Shown: piece after piece, positions 8,301 to 15,790 of the stretch
How positions within the stretch are numbered: position 1 is the first letter of the stretch
How the letters are laid out: each line of letters begins with the position of its first letter
Assembly: GCA_011089965.1 (NCBI GenBank)
Contig: JAANAU010000006.1
Span: 62,001-126,000, forward strand
Length of the DNA: 64,000 nucleotides
Reading direction: 5' to 3'
Source of the DNA: Magnetococcales bacterium
GTDB lineage: Bacteria > Pseudomonadota > Magnetococcia > Magnetococcales > Magnetaquicoccaceae
Notes under the pieces: generated by a model
Databases searched by the model: none
What the model saw: only the letters and a program-made list of their open reading frames with translations
What the model was told of the DNA's origin: nothing
Made by a program: the position numbers and the translations under genes

Positions 8301-8788
8301 GGCAAACGGCGCACAAACCGCCCCTGACTGAAAGCCTGTACCAGTCGGCCCACATCCAGCACTCCACTCTCTGCCGCCTGCGCAGCAACACGACGCAAAC
8401 GGGGCAACAGTTCACGCCAGGTGGCCAAAGGACGGAAGGCAGGAACCTCACCCGGCATCCGATTCCCGGTCAGATTCTCCGGTGCAGGCAGAGACTGCAT
8501 GTCTGGTGCAATCTTGCGGGCCACCAGCTCATAATTTGTCGGTATCAGGAAGGGGACCGGAGCCATTTCACAAGATACAGGATCTTGCAATTCTGATAAA
8601 TGTAATAACGAATCCTCATATTCATCCTCTCCTGGCGCTTTATCCGGATCGCGCTTGCCTCCTCTCCCCTCGCTCTTCCTCTGACCGGGCTGTTTCGTAT
8701 AACCGATCAACCGCGCCATGACAGACAACCCTTCCGGACCCAGAGCCAGGGCGCGGACGAGATCAGCACGTCCGCACTGGAGTCTCAT
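5330..8788 (-). CDS. Large conflict-system protein: ~560-residue N-terminal region plus two tandem FGE/C-type-lectin modules
   Basis: 1152 residues. The first ~560 have no domain I can name with confidence. They contain strand-helix patterns resembling a degenerate von Willebrand A fold (VQIIDDRSRRLTPFW; TLVIVLGDLGSLAAG; CRTVALMP) but no clear MIDAS DxSxS. Residues ~565-825 and ~890-1152 are two FGE-sulfatase modules, each with MRWIPPGSFMMG, LPSEAQWEYACRAG, MHGNVWEWC and a variable C-terminus ending VGFRCARVQ. The linker (~825-890) encodes a 20 bp inverted repeat. The gene overlaps the MoxR ATPase by ATGA, so the two are coupled. In MoxR-based ternary systems a vWA or vWA-like protein partners the ATPase and hypervariable modules recognise the target. 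That role is inferred here. Confidence 0.8.
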   Translation of the reverse strand: MRLQCGRADLVRALALGPEGLSVMARLIGYTKQPGQRKSEGRGGKRDPDKAPGEDEYEDSLLHLSELQDPVSCEMAPVPFLIPTNYELVARKIAPDMQSLPAPENLTGNRMPGEVPAFRPLATWRELLPRLRRVAAQAAESGVLDVGRLVQAFSQGRFVRRLPRKKILRWGAGVQIIDDRSRRLTPFWRDQDLLAARLGRLFPHESITYARLFEGGAGPVMLTRHGLAPYVVPSPGTLVIVLGDLGSLAAGPEWVIRKWELLGVRLQAAGCRTVALMPAARRRWPVAWLRHWTLMEWERPALSRSRMVSPVELTERLLRLVAPAIRIEPGLLRDIRLCSGAGGADAGVEADVWQHPALSSNHAVAATMHSDVAKRYRQAFEDEPETLRRAVLERVLKWRSALPREICYEELISLGVGSQSLVPWDLLQAARADLEQVGRLIESGVGGPEMRAILAMGERTIRRIPETAWHDRHVLSALTLYWYYAYQKDASLPVPSGMDISRISVGSMSNPQTVLLRQRGARIEAGHGQSGSLLTSMTTHIGLIQVSEVDLAGERDHFWQSGSPPSWADTWGWDGYGAWVEFVVGGVRQRMRWIPPGSFMMGSPEDEHDRYDDEGPQHRVTISSGYWLFDTACTQELWQAVMGENPSGFQLLDCPVEQVDFAMVQEFIRKINALIPGLALTLPSEAQWEYACRAGTTTPFSFGHTITSAQVNFDGNFPYLPDDPKGEYREESVPVASLPANPWGLFEMHGNVWEWCQDSWHDSYKGAPLDGAAWIDETDGRRVQRGGFWSLAARYTRSACRFWEHRIYGNSSAVGFRCARVQVSTVSRQQGDAEPRSARPVRLAERRTGRADTDQAEILDLNKSSGQAACSMPEVEAFQIRSDCEIVTFKRTIKPAWASGMGRDPYGLWATFTIGPVTQKMRWIPPGSFMMGSPEEEHDRMDREGPQHLVTLSSGYWLFDTACTQALWQAVMGENPSHFQSPDHPVEQVDFEMVQEFIKKINALIPGLALTLPSEAQWEYACRAGTTTPFSFGHTITSDQVNFNGNSPYQPEDPKGEYREKTVPVATLPVNPWGLFEMHGNVWEWCADTRHDSYDGAPTDGTAWIDEADGLRVLRGGSWGNIARHVRSACRFWSQQSSLDRNVGFRCARVQW
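5338..5437 (-). other. DGR-like variable region, copy C (second module of the large protein)
   Basis: Same layout as copy A: a 74 bp variable block (5437-5364) followed by the invariant 26 bp segment (5363-5338) at the very end of the gene. The variable codons ggc aac atc, cac, tgc, ttc, tcc and tcc ctc gac cgc aac almost all end in C, as randomised AAC codons would. Against copy A, 14 of 25 residues differ here, while the 188 bp shared segment upstream is identical. The stop follows two codons after the invariant segment. Confidence 0.5.
5718..5905. repeat. 188 bp segment identical to 3842-4029
   Basis: Partner of the identical block in the free-standing FGE gene. The corresponding part of the middle module (about 6705-6895) has several substitutions, so the identity is specific to this pair. 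Confidence 0.9.
6233..6281. repeat. 20 bp perfect inverted repeat with 9-base loop, inside coding sequence
   Basis: Arms 6233-6252 and 6262-6281 are perfectly complementary and GC-rich; the loop is gctccgcca. It begins 43 bp downstream (in the coding direction) of the invariant segment of variable region B and encodes the linker between the two FGE modules. One arm plus loop recurs downstream of copy A (3412-3430), and gctccgcc also recurs downstream of copy C (5314-5321). DGR targets carry a hairpin or cruciform just downstream of the variable region that stimulates retrohoming; this could be such an element captured by an in-frame fusion. Confidence 0.85.
6325..6427 (-). other. DGR-like variable region, copy B (first module of the large protein)
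   Basis: A 77 bp variable block (6427-6351), one codon longer than the other two copies, followed by the same 26 bp invariant segment (6350-6325). The residues differ widely from both other copies (FWSLAARYTRSACRFWEHR). Some codons (gag, cgg, ata, acg) do not end in C/T, so this copy may be an older, drifted version. It lies in the middle of the gene rather than at its 3' end, which is unusual for a DGR target. Confidence 0.45.
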
Positions 8789-9765
8789 ACCCTGGCCTCA
8801 GGATGCTTGCGCAACACATAGCGCCCGATCTGCCGCAAAACCCGACGTTGCCCACGCAGGTCGTCCGGATGCAAGGCCAGCACCGCCCGCACCAGATCCA
8901 GATACTCGGCCTGTCCAGGCAAGGGAAACCACTGATTTCTCTTAGCCTCTGCCCGATCCTGTGCCAACTGGATGGCAGCTTCTTTCAGAATCTCCGGCTT
9001 CGCCTGTGGGAAATGGCGCCGGGCGCGGGCGCTCAACAAAGCAACCAGTTCCGCTTCATCGGCAGGCAACTCCAGAAACAGAACCAGACAACGCCGCAAG
9101 AATGCATCCGGCAGCGCCCGCTCCTCATTGGTGGTGATCACCACCAATGGCGATGTCTTGTGCATCCGGATCGGCTCCGTCATGCCAGAAGGGGTAAAAC
9201 GCCCAATTCCCAAGGCCTCCAGAAGGCTGTTCGGAACATCGGATTCAGCCTTGTCAATCTCATCAATGAGCAAAACCGTACCATCAGCAACCTGCCACTC
9301 CTCCGGTTCAGCATACATCCCCGAATTTCCCGGATTGGCCCTGCCCTTGGCATCGTCCCAATCAAACGCCCACCACAATGGTCCTGGACGCAGATAACGG
9401 GTAACGGCCAACCGTGCTCCGATCTGCTCGGGTTTGAGTCCCAGGGAGGCCGCAAGCTGGGCTTCGGCCAACCGCTCAACCGCATCGAAACGCCACATCA
9501 GATCACCAGGTTCAGTACGGGCATCGACAACACAGGAGATAAAAGCACGCTTGAGTTGGATGGCCACCGCATGCGCCAGTTGACTCTTGCCAGTTCCAGG
9601 CTCACCCCGCACCAACAGTGGACGACGGGCCGCCAAAGCGGCATTGACCGCTTCGATGCTCTGGGCATCAAAAACATGTACCTGCTCCGGCATCCCATCC
9701 TGAGTCGGCAACTCCGTGAAATCCCCAGGCTTACACTTCAAAAACAGGGAATGGCTCATCTGCAC
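8785..9765 (-). CDS. MoxR-type AAA+ ATPase
   Basis: 326 residues. Walker A GEPGTGKS at 54-61, Walker B VLLIDE at 164-169, sensor 1 in VVITTNEERALPD and an arginine-finger region AFLRRC at ~221-226. The ITTNEE...LPDAFLRRC signature is that of MoxR/AAA_5 ATPases, which remodel or load partners, usually vWA proteins. It overlaps the upstream kinase/trypsin gene by 10 bp and the downstream FGE protein by 4 bp, so the three form one translationally coupled unit. Expected role: the NTP-dependent switch of the conflict system. Confidence 0.9.
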   Translation of the reverse strand: MQMSHSLFLKCKPGDFTELPTQDGMPEQVHVFDAQSIEAVNAALAARRPLLVRGEPGTGKSQLAHAVAIQLKRAFISCVVDARTEPGDLMWRFDAVERLAEAQLAASLGLKPEQIGARLAVTRYLRPGPLWWAFDWDDAKGRANPGNSGMYAEPEEWQVADGTVLLIDEIDKAESDVPNSLLEALGIGRFTPSGMTEPIRMHKTSPLVVITTNEERALPDAFLRRCLVLFLELPADEAELVALLSARARRHFPQAKPEILKEAAIQLAQDRAEAKRNQWFPLPGQAEYLDLVRAVLALHPDDLRGQRRVLRQIGRYVLRKHPEARV

Positions 9766-12536
9766 GCCGTCAACATATCAACAGGAATGGTTACATGGAA
9801 TTTTTCATCATCATCCTGGAGCCTGTTGACCGTTGTTGACAAGGTGATGAAAAACATATTTTGATAACTCTCCCGAAACGCCGAGAATCGCCGCATCATC
9901 ACTTCATCCTTGGAGTTAATCTCTTCCGAGATGATAAAATACCAAATATTTTTCACAGAACTTTCAAACATACCTCTTGGTTGATTCAGCCTTGCACGAA
10001 CTCTGTTCAACATCTCATGGCGTTTACCTTCTTTGTCCAGCCCTGTCATTTTATCAACAATATTACGAATATTATTATCAAGAATCTCCTCAATCATCTG
10101 ATCTTCAATGCTGCTAAAAAAGACATCCACGATATCGACTCTGCCAGATTCCGGACCCAGAGGAACGGCTGTGCGACCAGAGGCATGAGTATCGCCCGCT
10201 GATTGGCGAAAAGAGGCCTCTCGCTCCATGACACCAGCCATGATGAATTCCGCAACCGTCTTGCTGGCTGTATTCAAGGCAATCAACACCTTCTCTGGAT
10301 CCGCCATCTGCGCACGCACATCATGAAGATCCTGATGGGGCAACCGGATCGGCACCATGAGACATAAAATCTGACTTGCCACTTTGGACACATCCGGCAT
10401 TATAAGCTTATGGTTGTTATACAAATTGACAAGCAGTTGAATCAAATCAATCAGCTCCAATCCAAGCAGACGCTCCTCTAAAAAAGCTCCATTGCGAAAG
10501 CCTACCTTATTCAATTGGTCATTAAGATAAGTCGATACTGCCTTGTGATGCAGACAGACCCGTAATTGCTGCTTGACATCCTCCAGCCGCTTTTGACGAC
10601 GCAGCTCCTCCTGCCAATAGCACGCAACCATAAACCCAGGTATTTTGAAAAGATGGGCCACTGGGACCATGGCCCGCACTTGACCAGAAGACACCCCCAA
10701 CACCCCAACAACCACGCCATCCGCATTGTAGACCGGACTCCCTACCCCTCCTCGAAAGTCCTGGAGGCCAAAAGGGTCTAAACGCGACATAACGGTTTGT
10801 CCCTTCAACTCCAGTGCCGCTCCAGAAATCGGGAACAACGAACAGGGTTCCAGGAGTGCCGCAGAGTCCAAACGGTCCGGAAATGCACATCCTGACCATC
10901 TGGCTCCAAGGATCGGAATGTCATCCGCAAACTTCCGGGCATATCGCTGCCCATGCGTTTTGGGAAACGAGCAGTCGATCAAGGCAACATCAAGATCACC
11001 CTCCCCTTGCCAGACAACTTTACGAATCGAAAACCATTCACCATCATCACACCATCGAACCTGAATCTTTTCCGGACAATTGATCCCGGGCGACAACAGA
11101 TCCCGACAGGTCAATATCCGCTCTTTCTCCACCACAAGACCCATGGCCACACGCCCTGTATGCACAACCCGGATCTGCACCAACACACGCGCATCATGAC
11201 ACGTTTCGGCATGAGTACTGAAAAACTGTTCCGGGTTGTCGGAAGAAGGCGCACTGTCAAGGCTCTCAGGAATCCAGGTCGTCTCCACGGGACGGACACC
11301 ACCCGATGCCACTCCAGTACCGTCTGATGCAGATATCCATTGATTAAACAATTCAGGCTCTTTCAACTTTAAATATTGTGTTGCATAATATCCTGCATAA
11401 TATAATGCTAATTTTCTATTCTCGTCATTATCCAATGGTTTGTTGGCCCAGTTCAATCCGGCAGCCACCCGGCTCAACAAATTTTGACGCTCCAAATCTG
11501 CATCCATATGTTGCATATGAGCCTGTTTTTTCCAACGCCCCCATCCATTGCGCAATTTTGTGATTGTATTATGAATATGCGACTCTTCATGCTTCAAAAC
11601 AATTATTTTTGTTATGTCTAACCCCTTCAAAACCTCCATAAGAGCAACAGGCGCAAGATCCTTTTTCTGTTCCAGATTCTTCAAACAAAGAAACACTTCC
11701 AGATATGCATGATCAAAACCAACAGGAGCAACACGGGAGAGTGAAAAGTCAATGACATAAAATGGTGTTTTTCGAATCGCTTCCTGCAACAACAAGATGT
11801 TGTCCCCATGGAAATCCATATGCAGATTTCCCGTGACAACTTGCAACTTTTGACAGTCACTGGCATGCGATTTCAAGAAGTCATAAAACCAGAAAGGATT
11901 GACCAAACGGTCAGTTCCACAACTGATTCCTTTTGTATTACATGAGACTTCAGTTGCCAAAACTGCCAGACGCGAATCTGGATCAAGGCGATACTCAAGC
12001 CACTGATTCAATAACTCATGAGGATCATACTGACGCGCTTCTGGTTCACGATGAGACCAGCTATCCAATATGGTTTTCGCCAAGGAAGTGGCCTTTGCCT
12101 GCAAAACCATATCCGACGGCTTGCCCGCAGGGGCATATTGATCAAAATTGCCGGCAACCCCCATCAGCATGGCCGTACATTTCTGCGCCCCCTCTCTGCA
12201 ATAATGAACAACTTTTAATTCCGGAACATGTTTTTTAAAAAAATTCACTTTAATATTGTTGACACGGTTCCTGACCGCATCAAAAACTTCTTTCTCGCCA
12301 TGACGCTCTGATTCGTCACATATGAACAATTTCAGGACATATTGTCCCGGAACGACCTGGGCAGCCAGACCTGCCTGCAACAACTTAATCCGAAAAAGGG
12401 CTGCCCCGGAAAAACCTGGTTTCAATGCAACCAGATCGTCCCATTTCCCGTGTGGTGCCCAGGTCGCAAGAGCCTCTTGTCGACATCTCTCCAAAAGGCT
12501 CTCTGCGGCAGATGGCATGCCATCGGTTGCGCTCAT
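9756..12536 (-). CDS. APH-type kinase + inactive trypsin-like domain protein of the MoxR ternary system
   Basis: 926 residues. Residues ~25-300 form an aminoglycoside-phosphotransferase-like kinase: glycine loop GFSGA 41-45, lysine K69 in YVLKL, Brenner motif H239-x-D241-x-H243-x-x-N246 and D263 in VIDFS. All key residues are present. Residues ~450-640 are a trypsin-like domain: ILTCRD puts D479 at the usual histidine, DVALI keeps the aspartate (D516), and GGVGSPV puts V598 at the nucleophilic serine, so peptidase activity is unlikely. The C-terminal ~280 residues are helical and unassigned. Kinase-like and trypsin-like modules joined to MoxR are reported in the NTP-dependent conflict systems described by the Aravind group. 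It is first in the three-gene unit and starts 3 bp after the lysR stop. Confidence 0.8.
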   Translation of the reverse strand: MSATDGMPSAAESLLERCRQEALATWAPHGKWDDLVALKPGFSGAALFRIKLLQAGLAAQVVPGQYVLKLFICDESERHGEKEVFDAVRNRVNNIKVNFFKKHVPELKVVHYCREGAQKCTAMLMGVAGNFDQYAPAGKPSDMVLQAKATSLAKTILDSWSHREPEARQYDPHELLNQWLEYRLDPDSRLAVLATEVSCNTKGISCGTDRLVNPFWFYDFLKSHASDCQKLQVVTGNLHMDFHGDNILLLQEAIRKTPFYVIDFSLSRVAPVGFDHAYLEVFLCLKNLEQKKDLAPVALMEVLKGLDITKIIVLKHEESHIHNTITKLRNGWGRWKKQAHMQHMDADLERQNLLSRVAAGLNWANKPLDNDENRKLALYYAGYYATQYLKLKEPELFNQWISASDGTGVASGGVRPVETTWIPESLDSAPSSDNPEQFFSTHAETCHDARVLVQIRVVHTGRVAMGLVVEKERILTCRDLLSPGINCPEKIQVRWCDDGEWFSIRKVVWQGEGDLDVALIDCSFPKTHGQRYARKFADDIPILGARWSGCAFPDRLDSAALLEPCSLFPISGAALELKGQTVMSRLDPFGLQDFRGGVGSPVYNADGVVVGVLGVSSGQVRAMVPVAHLFKIPGFMVACYWQEELRRQKRLEDVKQQLRVCLHHKAVSTYLNDQLNKVGFRNGAFLEERLLGLELIDLIQLLVNLYNNHKLIMPDVSKVASQILCLMVPIRLPHQDLHDVRAQMADPEKVLIALNTASKTVAEFIMAGVMEREASFRQSAGDTHASGRTAVPLGPESGRVDIVDVFFSSIEDQMIEEILDNNIRNIVDKMTGLDKEGKRHEMLNRVRARLNQPRGMFESSVKNIWYFIISEEINSKDEVMMRRFSAFRESYQNMFFITLSTTVNRLQDDDEKFHVTIPVDMLTACR

Positions 12537-12539
12537 CCC

Positions 12540-13457
12540 TCACCCCTCCGGCAACCCCTCCAGGATGGTTTTGACCTGCTCCCGCAGCCAGATGTTGGGC
12601 GGGCTTTTTTCGGTGCGGGGGTGCCAGGCAATGGCCATGCGCAACGGCGGGGTGCTGACCGGAACCGGGGCAAACCCCAATCCCAACGGCTTGGCAATCT
12701 GACGGGCCACCCGATCCGGCAACACGGCCATGAGATCGCTCTGGGCCACCATGAACGGTATCACTCCCAACGAATACATGCGCGCCTTGATCGAACGGGA
12801 ACGCCCCAGATTGGCCAATGCCTCATCCACCACCGTGCTGGTCATGCCGCGCGGGTAGAAATGGACATGATCCGCATCCAGGAACGCATCCAACGTCAAT
12901 TTTCCGTCCGGAACCAACGGATGATCCTGCCGGAAAATACAGACAAACTGCATCTGAAACACCCGATGCAACAGGATGTTGGGCGGCACCCACTGAAACC
13001 GGCTGAACACCAGATCCGCTGCCCCGCTCTCCAGAACCGTGCGCTCGTCCTCGCCGCCAATATCCACCAGCTCCAACGCCACACCCGGTGCCTTGACGCG
13101 CAACAGCTCCACCAAGGGTGCCAACAACAATACCGAAGCATAATCCACCATGCCAATGCGAAACAGATGTTGCGCATGACTCGGATCAAACCGCTCCTGA
13201 TTGAGCGCCTGCCGCACCTCACGCAAGGCACGCTCCACCGGACCCGCCAACTCCAGGGCACGGGCCGTCGGCTCCATGCGCAACCCGATCTTGACAAACA
13301 ACGGATCATCAAAAATGTCCCGCAACCGCCGCAACGTATTGCTCATCGCTGCCTGGGTGATCCCCAAACGCCGACCCGCGCGCGTCACGCCCCGCTCGGT
13401 CATCAAAACATCAAACGCAACCAACAGATTCAGATCAAACCGAACCAGATCATGCAT
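12540..13457 (-). CDS. LysR-family transcriptional regulator
   Basis: 305 residues. An N-terminal winged HTH (LVAFDVLMTERGVTRAGRRLG, about 10-30, and SNTLRRLRDIFDDPLFVK) is followed by a LysR substrate-binding domain from ~90. The DLNLL opening and DPLFVK resemble the NodD/NahR subgroup, which respond to small aromatic or signal ligands. It is full length. Its stop is 3 bp before the start of the kinase/trypsin gene on the same strand, so it may be co-transcribed with the conflict operon and regulate it. Alternatively it is an older neighbour. The ligand is unknown. Confidence 0.9.
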   Translation of the reverse strand: MHDLVRFDLNLLVAFDVLMTERGVTRAGRRLGITQAAMSNTLRRLRDIFDDPLFVKIGLRMEPTARALELAGPVERALREVRQALNQERFDPSHAQHLFRIGMVDYASVLLLAPLVELLRVKAPGVALELVDIGGEDERTVLESGAADLVFSRFQWVPPNILLHRVFQMQFVCIFRQDHPLVPDGKLTLDAFLDADHVHFYPRGMTSTVVDEALANLGRSRSIKARMYSLGVIPFMVAQSDLMAVLPDRVARQIAKPLGLGFAPVPVSTPPLRMAIAWHPRTEKSPPNIWLREQVKTILEGLPEG

Positions 13458-13629
13458 GGGGGCACCCCCTCTCGTCTCTCTATGAATACTACCGGTTCAG
13501 AAAGAAAATTTGCGACCTTTCCATTTTCCAATATAATTGATCTTGCAAATCGGATCAATTTTTCCTGAATACACACCACATCTTTTGCGAATCAGACAGC
13601 ACCAGGCGACTTTGTCACCCCGTGCTGTC

Positions 13630-13687
13630 ACGGGTCGGTCACCCCATTGGTCTCTCCATGTCACAGGCCAGCTTGTGACCGACCCGT
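13630..13687. terminator. 13 bp inverted repeat downstream of the lipoprotein gene
   Basis: acgggtcggtcac (13630-13642) pairs perfectly with 13675-13687 across a 32-base spacer, and the spacer contains a competing 6 bp hairpin (gtcaca/tgtgac). It lies between the stop of the transglycosylase-like gene and the start of lysR, both minus strand. It could end the upstream transcript or be a regulatory site for lysR. There is no T-run, so a simple intrinsic terminator is not certain. Confidence 0.45.
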
Positions 13688-13701
13688 CCACCGCACTCCC
13701 G

Positions 13702-14325
13702 TCAAAAGGGCCACAACCGCCACCCCCCGGATTCCCCTTCAGGCCGACACCTGGCCAACTGCTCCCGATACCGTTCCGCATTCCGCTCCACCCGCAGCGC
13801 CACTTCCAACAACCATTTCTTGTTCTTGTAGCTTTTCCGGTTATACCCCTGCTGTCCTTCATGATAGGCCAGATACTGCAAACGGGCATCCGACTTGGCA
13901 ATCCCGCACTTCCGATGACTCACATCCACATACCAGCCGATAAAATCCACGGCATCGGCAAAATCATCCCGATCCGCCCACCGTGAACCGGTATTTTTCT
14001 TGTAGCTCTCCCAGGTCTCATCCAAAGCCTGGGCATACCCGAAGGCCGAAGAGGGGCGCGGTCCGGGAATGAACCAGAAAAGACGGGAACGGGCCGGCTT
14101 GGCATCATGCTTGAACCGGGATTCCTGATGAATGATGGCCAACTGCACCGGAATCGGCACCCCCCACTTCTTCCATGCCTTGCGGGTCGCCTCATACCAA
14201 CCGCCCTGATCCTGAAAGATCGCACAGGCATTGTCCGGCTGCTGCACCACCGGAGCCGACGCACATCCGGTCAACCCAACGCACACCCAACCCCACCACA
14301 CAACCCGCCACCAGAAACGGCCCAT
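13702..14325 (-). CDS. Lipoprotein with lytic-transglycosylase (SLT) domain
   Basis: 207 residues from ATG 14325, 3 bp after the stop of the upstream gene; a longer frame to 14496 would add an unrelated leader. The N-terminus is a lipoprotein signal (VWWGWVCVGLTGCAS) with the lipobox cysteine in LTGC. The mature part matches the SLT family: VQLAIIHQESRFKHDA with a putative catalytic E in HQES, SSAFGYAQALDETWESYK, and a C-terminal YLAYHEGQQGY. It probably cleaves peptidoglycan glycan strands from the periplasmic face of the outer membrane. It is last in an operon with two cyclic-nucleotide-binding proteins. Confidence 0.85.
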   Translation of the reverse strand: MGRFWWRVVWWGWVCVGLTGCASAPVVQQPDNACAIFQDQGGWYEATRKAWKKWGVPIPVQLAIIHQESRFKHDAKPARSRLFWFIPGPRPSSAFGYAQALDETWESYKKNTGSRWADRDDFADAVDFIGWYVDVSHRKCGIAKSDARLQYLAYHEGQQGYNRKSYKNKKWLLEVALRVERNAERYREQLARCRPEGESGGWRLWPF

Positions 14326-14327
14326 GC

Positions 14328-15260
14328 TCAACCACCAAACCACATCTTCCCTTCCATATGCTCCAGCTTGATCCGGGCCACATTGATCGGTGCCAAACGG
14401 TTGATCAAGGTCAAAGCCATGCGCCAGTAAAGCTTCAACCGAAACACCGGATCCAATGCCAGAAATTCCGCCAAACCAATGCGAATCCCCTCGCACGTCT
14501 CCACAGCCACATGGTTGGCACCATGCACCCCATCCCGAAACAAACTGTCCAACCCCAACAACCGCTCGGCTCCCAGATTGACCAAAGCCAACGCCGGATC
14601 TCTGAGCACCGTGACCTTCACACTCCCCTTGAGCAACAGAAACATCGTATCGTAACGTTCCCCCTCCCGGAACAGATACCCCCCCGGACGTATGAACTCC
14701 ACACCCGGCGGCAACGCGCGCAAAACACCCGCCTCCTCGGGCGTCAACCCCTCAAACATCGAAAAACCTCGCAAAAACCCCACCGGACTGCCCGTCACCC
14801 CACCCCCGTACCGTTCGCGCTCCAAAGAGGCCAACCGGAACAAGGTGTCATGCAACACCTCTTTGCGGTTGATGACATCCGCCAGAACATTATGATAGAT
14901 CTTCAGCATAAGCCCGGCTGGATAGTTGTCAATATCGTCAAAACTCAACCGCAACGCCAAACCCGGTTCAAAAGCCACCACACTGGCAGTGCGCGCGTGA
15001 CCGGTAAACCAGGCGATCTCACCGCAAAAACTGCCTGGTCCCAACGTCCCAAGGGGCAGATTGGGCTGCATCCGCTTCACCACATGACACCCACCCTGCA
15101 CCACCAGCCACATATCCCGGTCGCGCGCCCCTTCCCGGATCAACACATCTCCGGCTTCCATGCGCTGCACACCCTGGCCGGCACACAACAGCGCACTCTC
15201 CTGCTCGGAAAACGGCTGGGGAAATGCCAATGCCTCCAGTATCAATTGACAGTTGCTCAT
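14328..15260 (-). CDS. Tandem cyclic-nucleotide-binding-domain protein
   Basis: 310 residues from ATG 15260, chosen because AGGGGAGAGG precedes it; a TTG at 15302 would add 14 residues overlapping the upstream stop. Two CNB (cAMP/cGMP-receptor-like) beta-roll domains: residues ~20-125 (VLIREGARDRDMWLVVQGG, GSFCGEIAWF) and ~180-290 (YLFREGERYDTMFLLLKGS). The first phosphate-binding cassette (FCGEIAWFTGHARTASV) is well preserved and the second weaker. No HTH or enzymatic domain, so it is not a CRP transcription factor. It is probably a cytoplasmic second-messenger receptor acting on a partner protein. Confidence 0.8.
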   Translation of the reverse strand: MSNCQLILEALAFPQPFSEQESALLCAGQGVQRMEAGDVLIREGARDRDMWLVVQGGCHVVKRMQPNLPLGTLGPGSFCGEIAWFTGHARTASVVAFEPGLALRLSFDDIDNYPAGLMLKIYHNVLADVINRKEVLHDTLFRLASLERERYGGGVTGSPVGFLRGFSMFEGLTPEEAGVLRALPPGVEFIRPGGYLFREGERYDTMFLLLKGSVKVTVLRDPALALVNLGAERLLGLDSLFRDGVHGANHVAVETCEGIRIGLAEFLALDPVFRLKLYWRMALTLINRLAPINVARIKLEHMEGKMWFGG

Positions 15261-15298
15261 CCCCTCTCCCCTGCTCTCCCGACACCATGCCCACACCT

Positions 15299-15790
15299 TC
15301 AAAACTTGAACACGTTATCCCATTCGGTGCTGGCGCGATATTTCAAAAAAGTCCAGGTCAAACGCCGGGCCACAGTCACGGCGATCCGCTTCCAAAAGAG
15401 AGCGGCAATCTCTGTGTGGTTCTCCAGAAAGCTCTCCAACTGCACGCCATCAATCCGCAACAAAACCACACGCGAGTTGGCATGGATATCGCTCAGATGT
15501 CTTTGTTTCAACATCCAGGCGATCTCCCCGTACACCTCATCCTCCAAGGCATCGACTTTCTTGTAAAAAGCCACACCCTTGAAATTCAACTCCTTGTTGA
15601 GAGTCACCTCGCCGGATAAAATCAGGTACAAATCCGGTCCGCTCAGATCCGCCTCGGAGAAAATCAACGTGTCTTCGCCAACTCTCGGCTCATACACGGC
15701 GCGCGTGGTAAAACCGGCAATCTCCTCCAACGCCGCAGGATCGATGCCGGCAAACAATTGTGTCTTGGCCAACAGATGGACGAGATTCAT
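15299..15790 (-). CDS. Single cyclic-nucleotide-binding-domain protein
   Basis: 163 residues from ATG 15790; the frame stays open to 16162, but that extension overlaps the divergent efflux gene and looks non-coding. One CNB domain covers residues ~10-125 (LFAGIDPAALEEI, DLYLILSGEVTLNKE, VYGEIAWMLKQRHLSDIHANS), ending in a basic helix (WKRIAVTVARRLTWTFLK). The phosphate-binding cassette GEIAWMLKQRHLSDI lacks the usual R-A-A pattern, so nucleotide binding is not assured. It is first of a three-gene operon with the tandem CNB protein and the transglycosylase-like lipoprotein. Confidence 0.78.
   Translation of the reverse strand: MNLVHLLAKTQLFAGIDPAALEEIAGFTTRAVYEPRVGEDTLIFSEADLSGPDLYLILSGEVTLNKELNFKGVAFYKKVDALEDEVYGEIAWMLKQRHLSDIHANSRVVLLRIDGVQLESFLENHTEIAALFWKRIAVTVARRLTWTFLKYRASTEWDNVFKF

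Noticed and set aside
3132-13701. DGR reverse transcriptase, accessory avd gene or AAC-rich template repeat within the window
   Set aside because: No protein with reverse-transcriptase YxDD-type motifs and no fourth copy of the 26 bp invariant segment was found on either strand of the window, so only the putative targets are reported.
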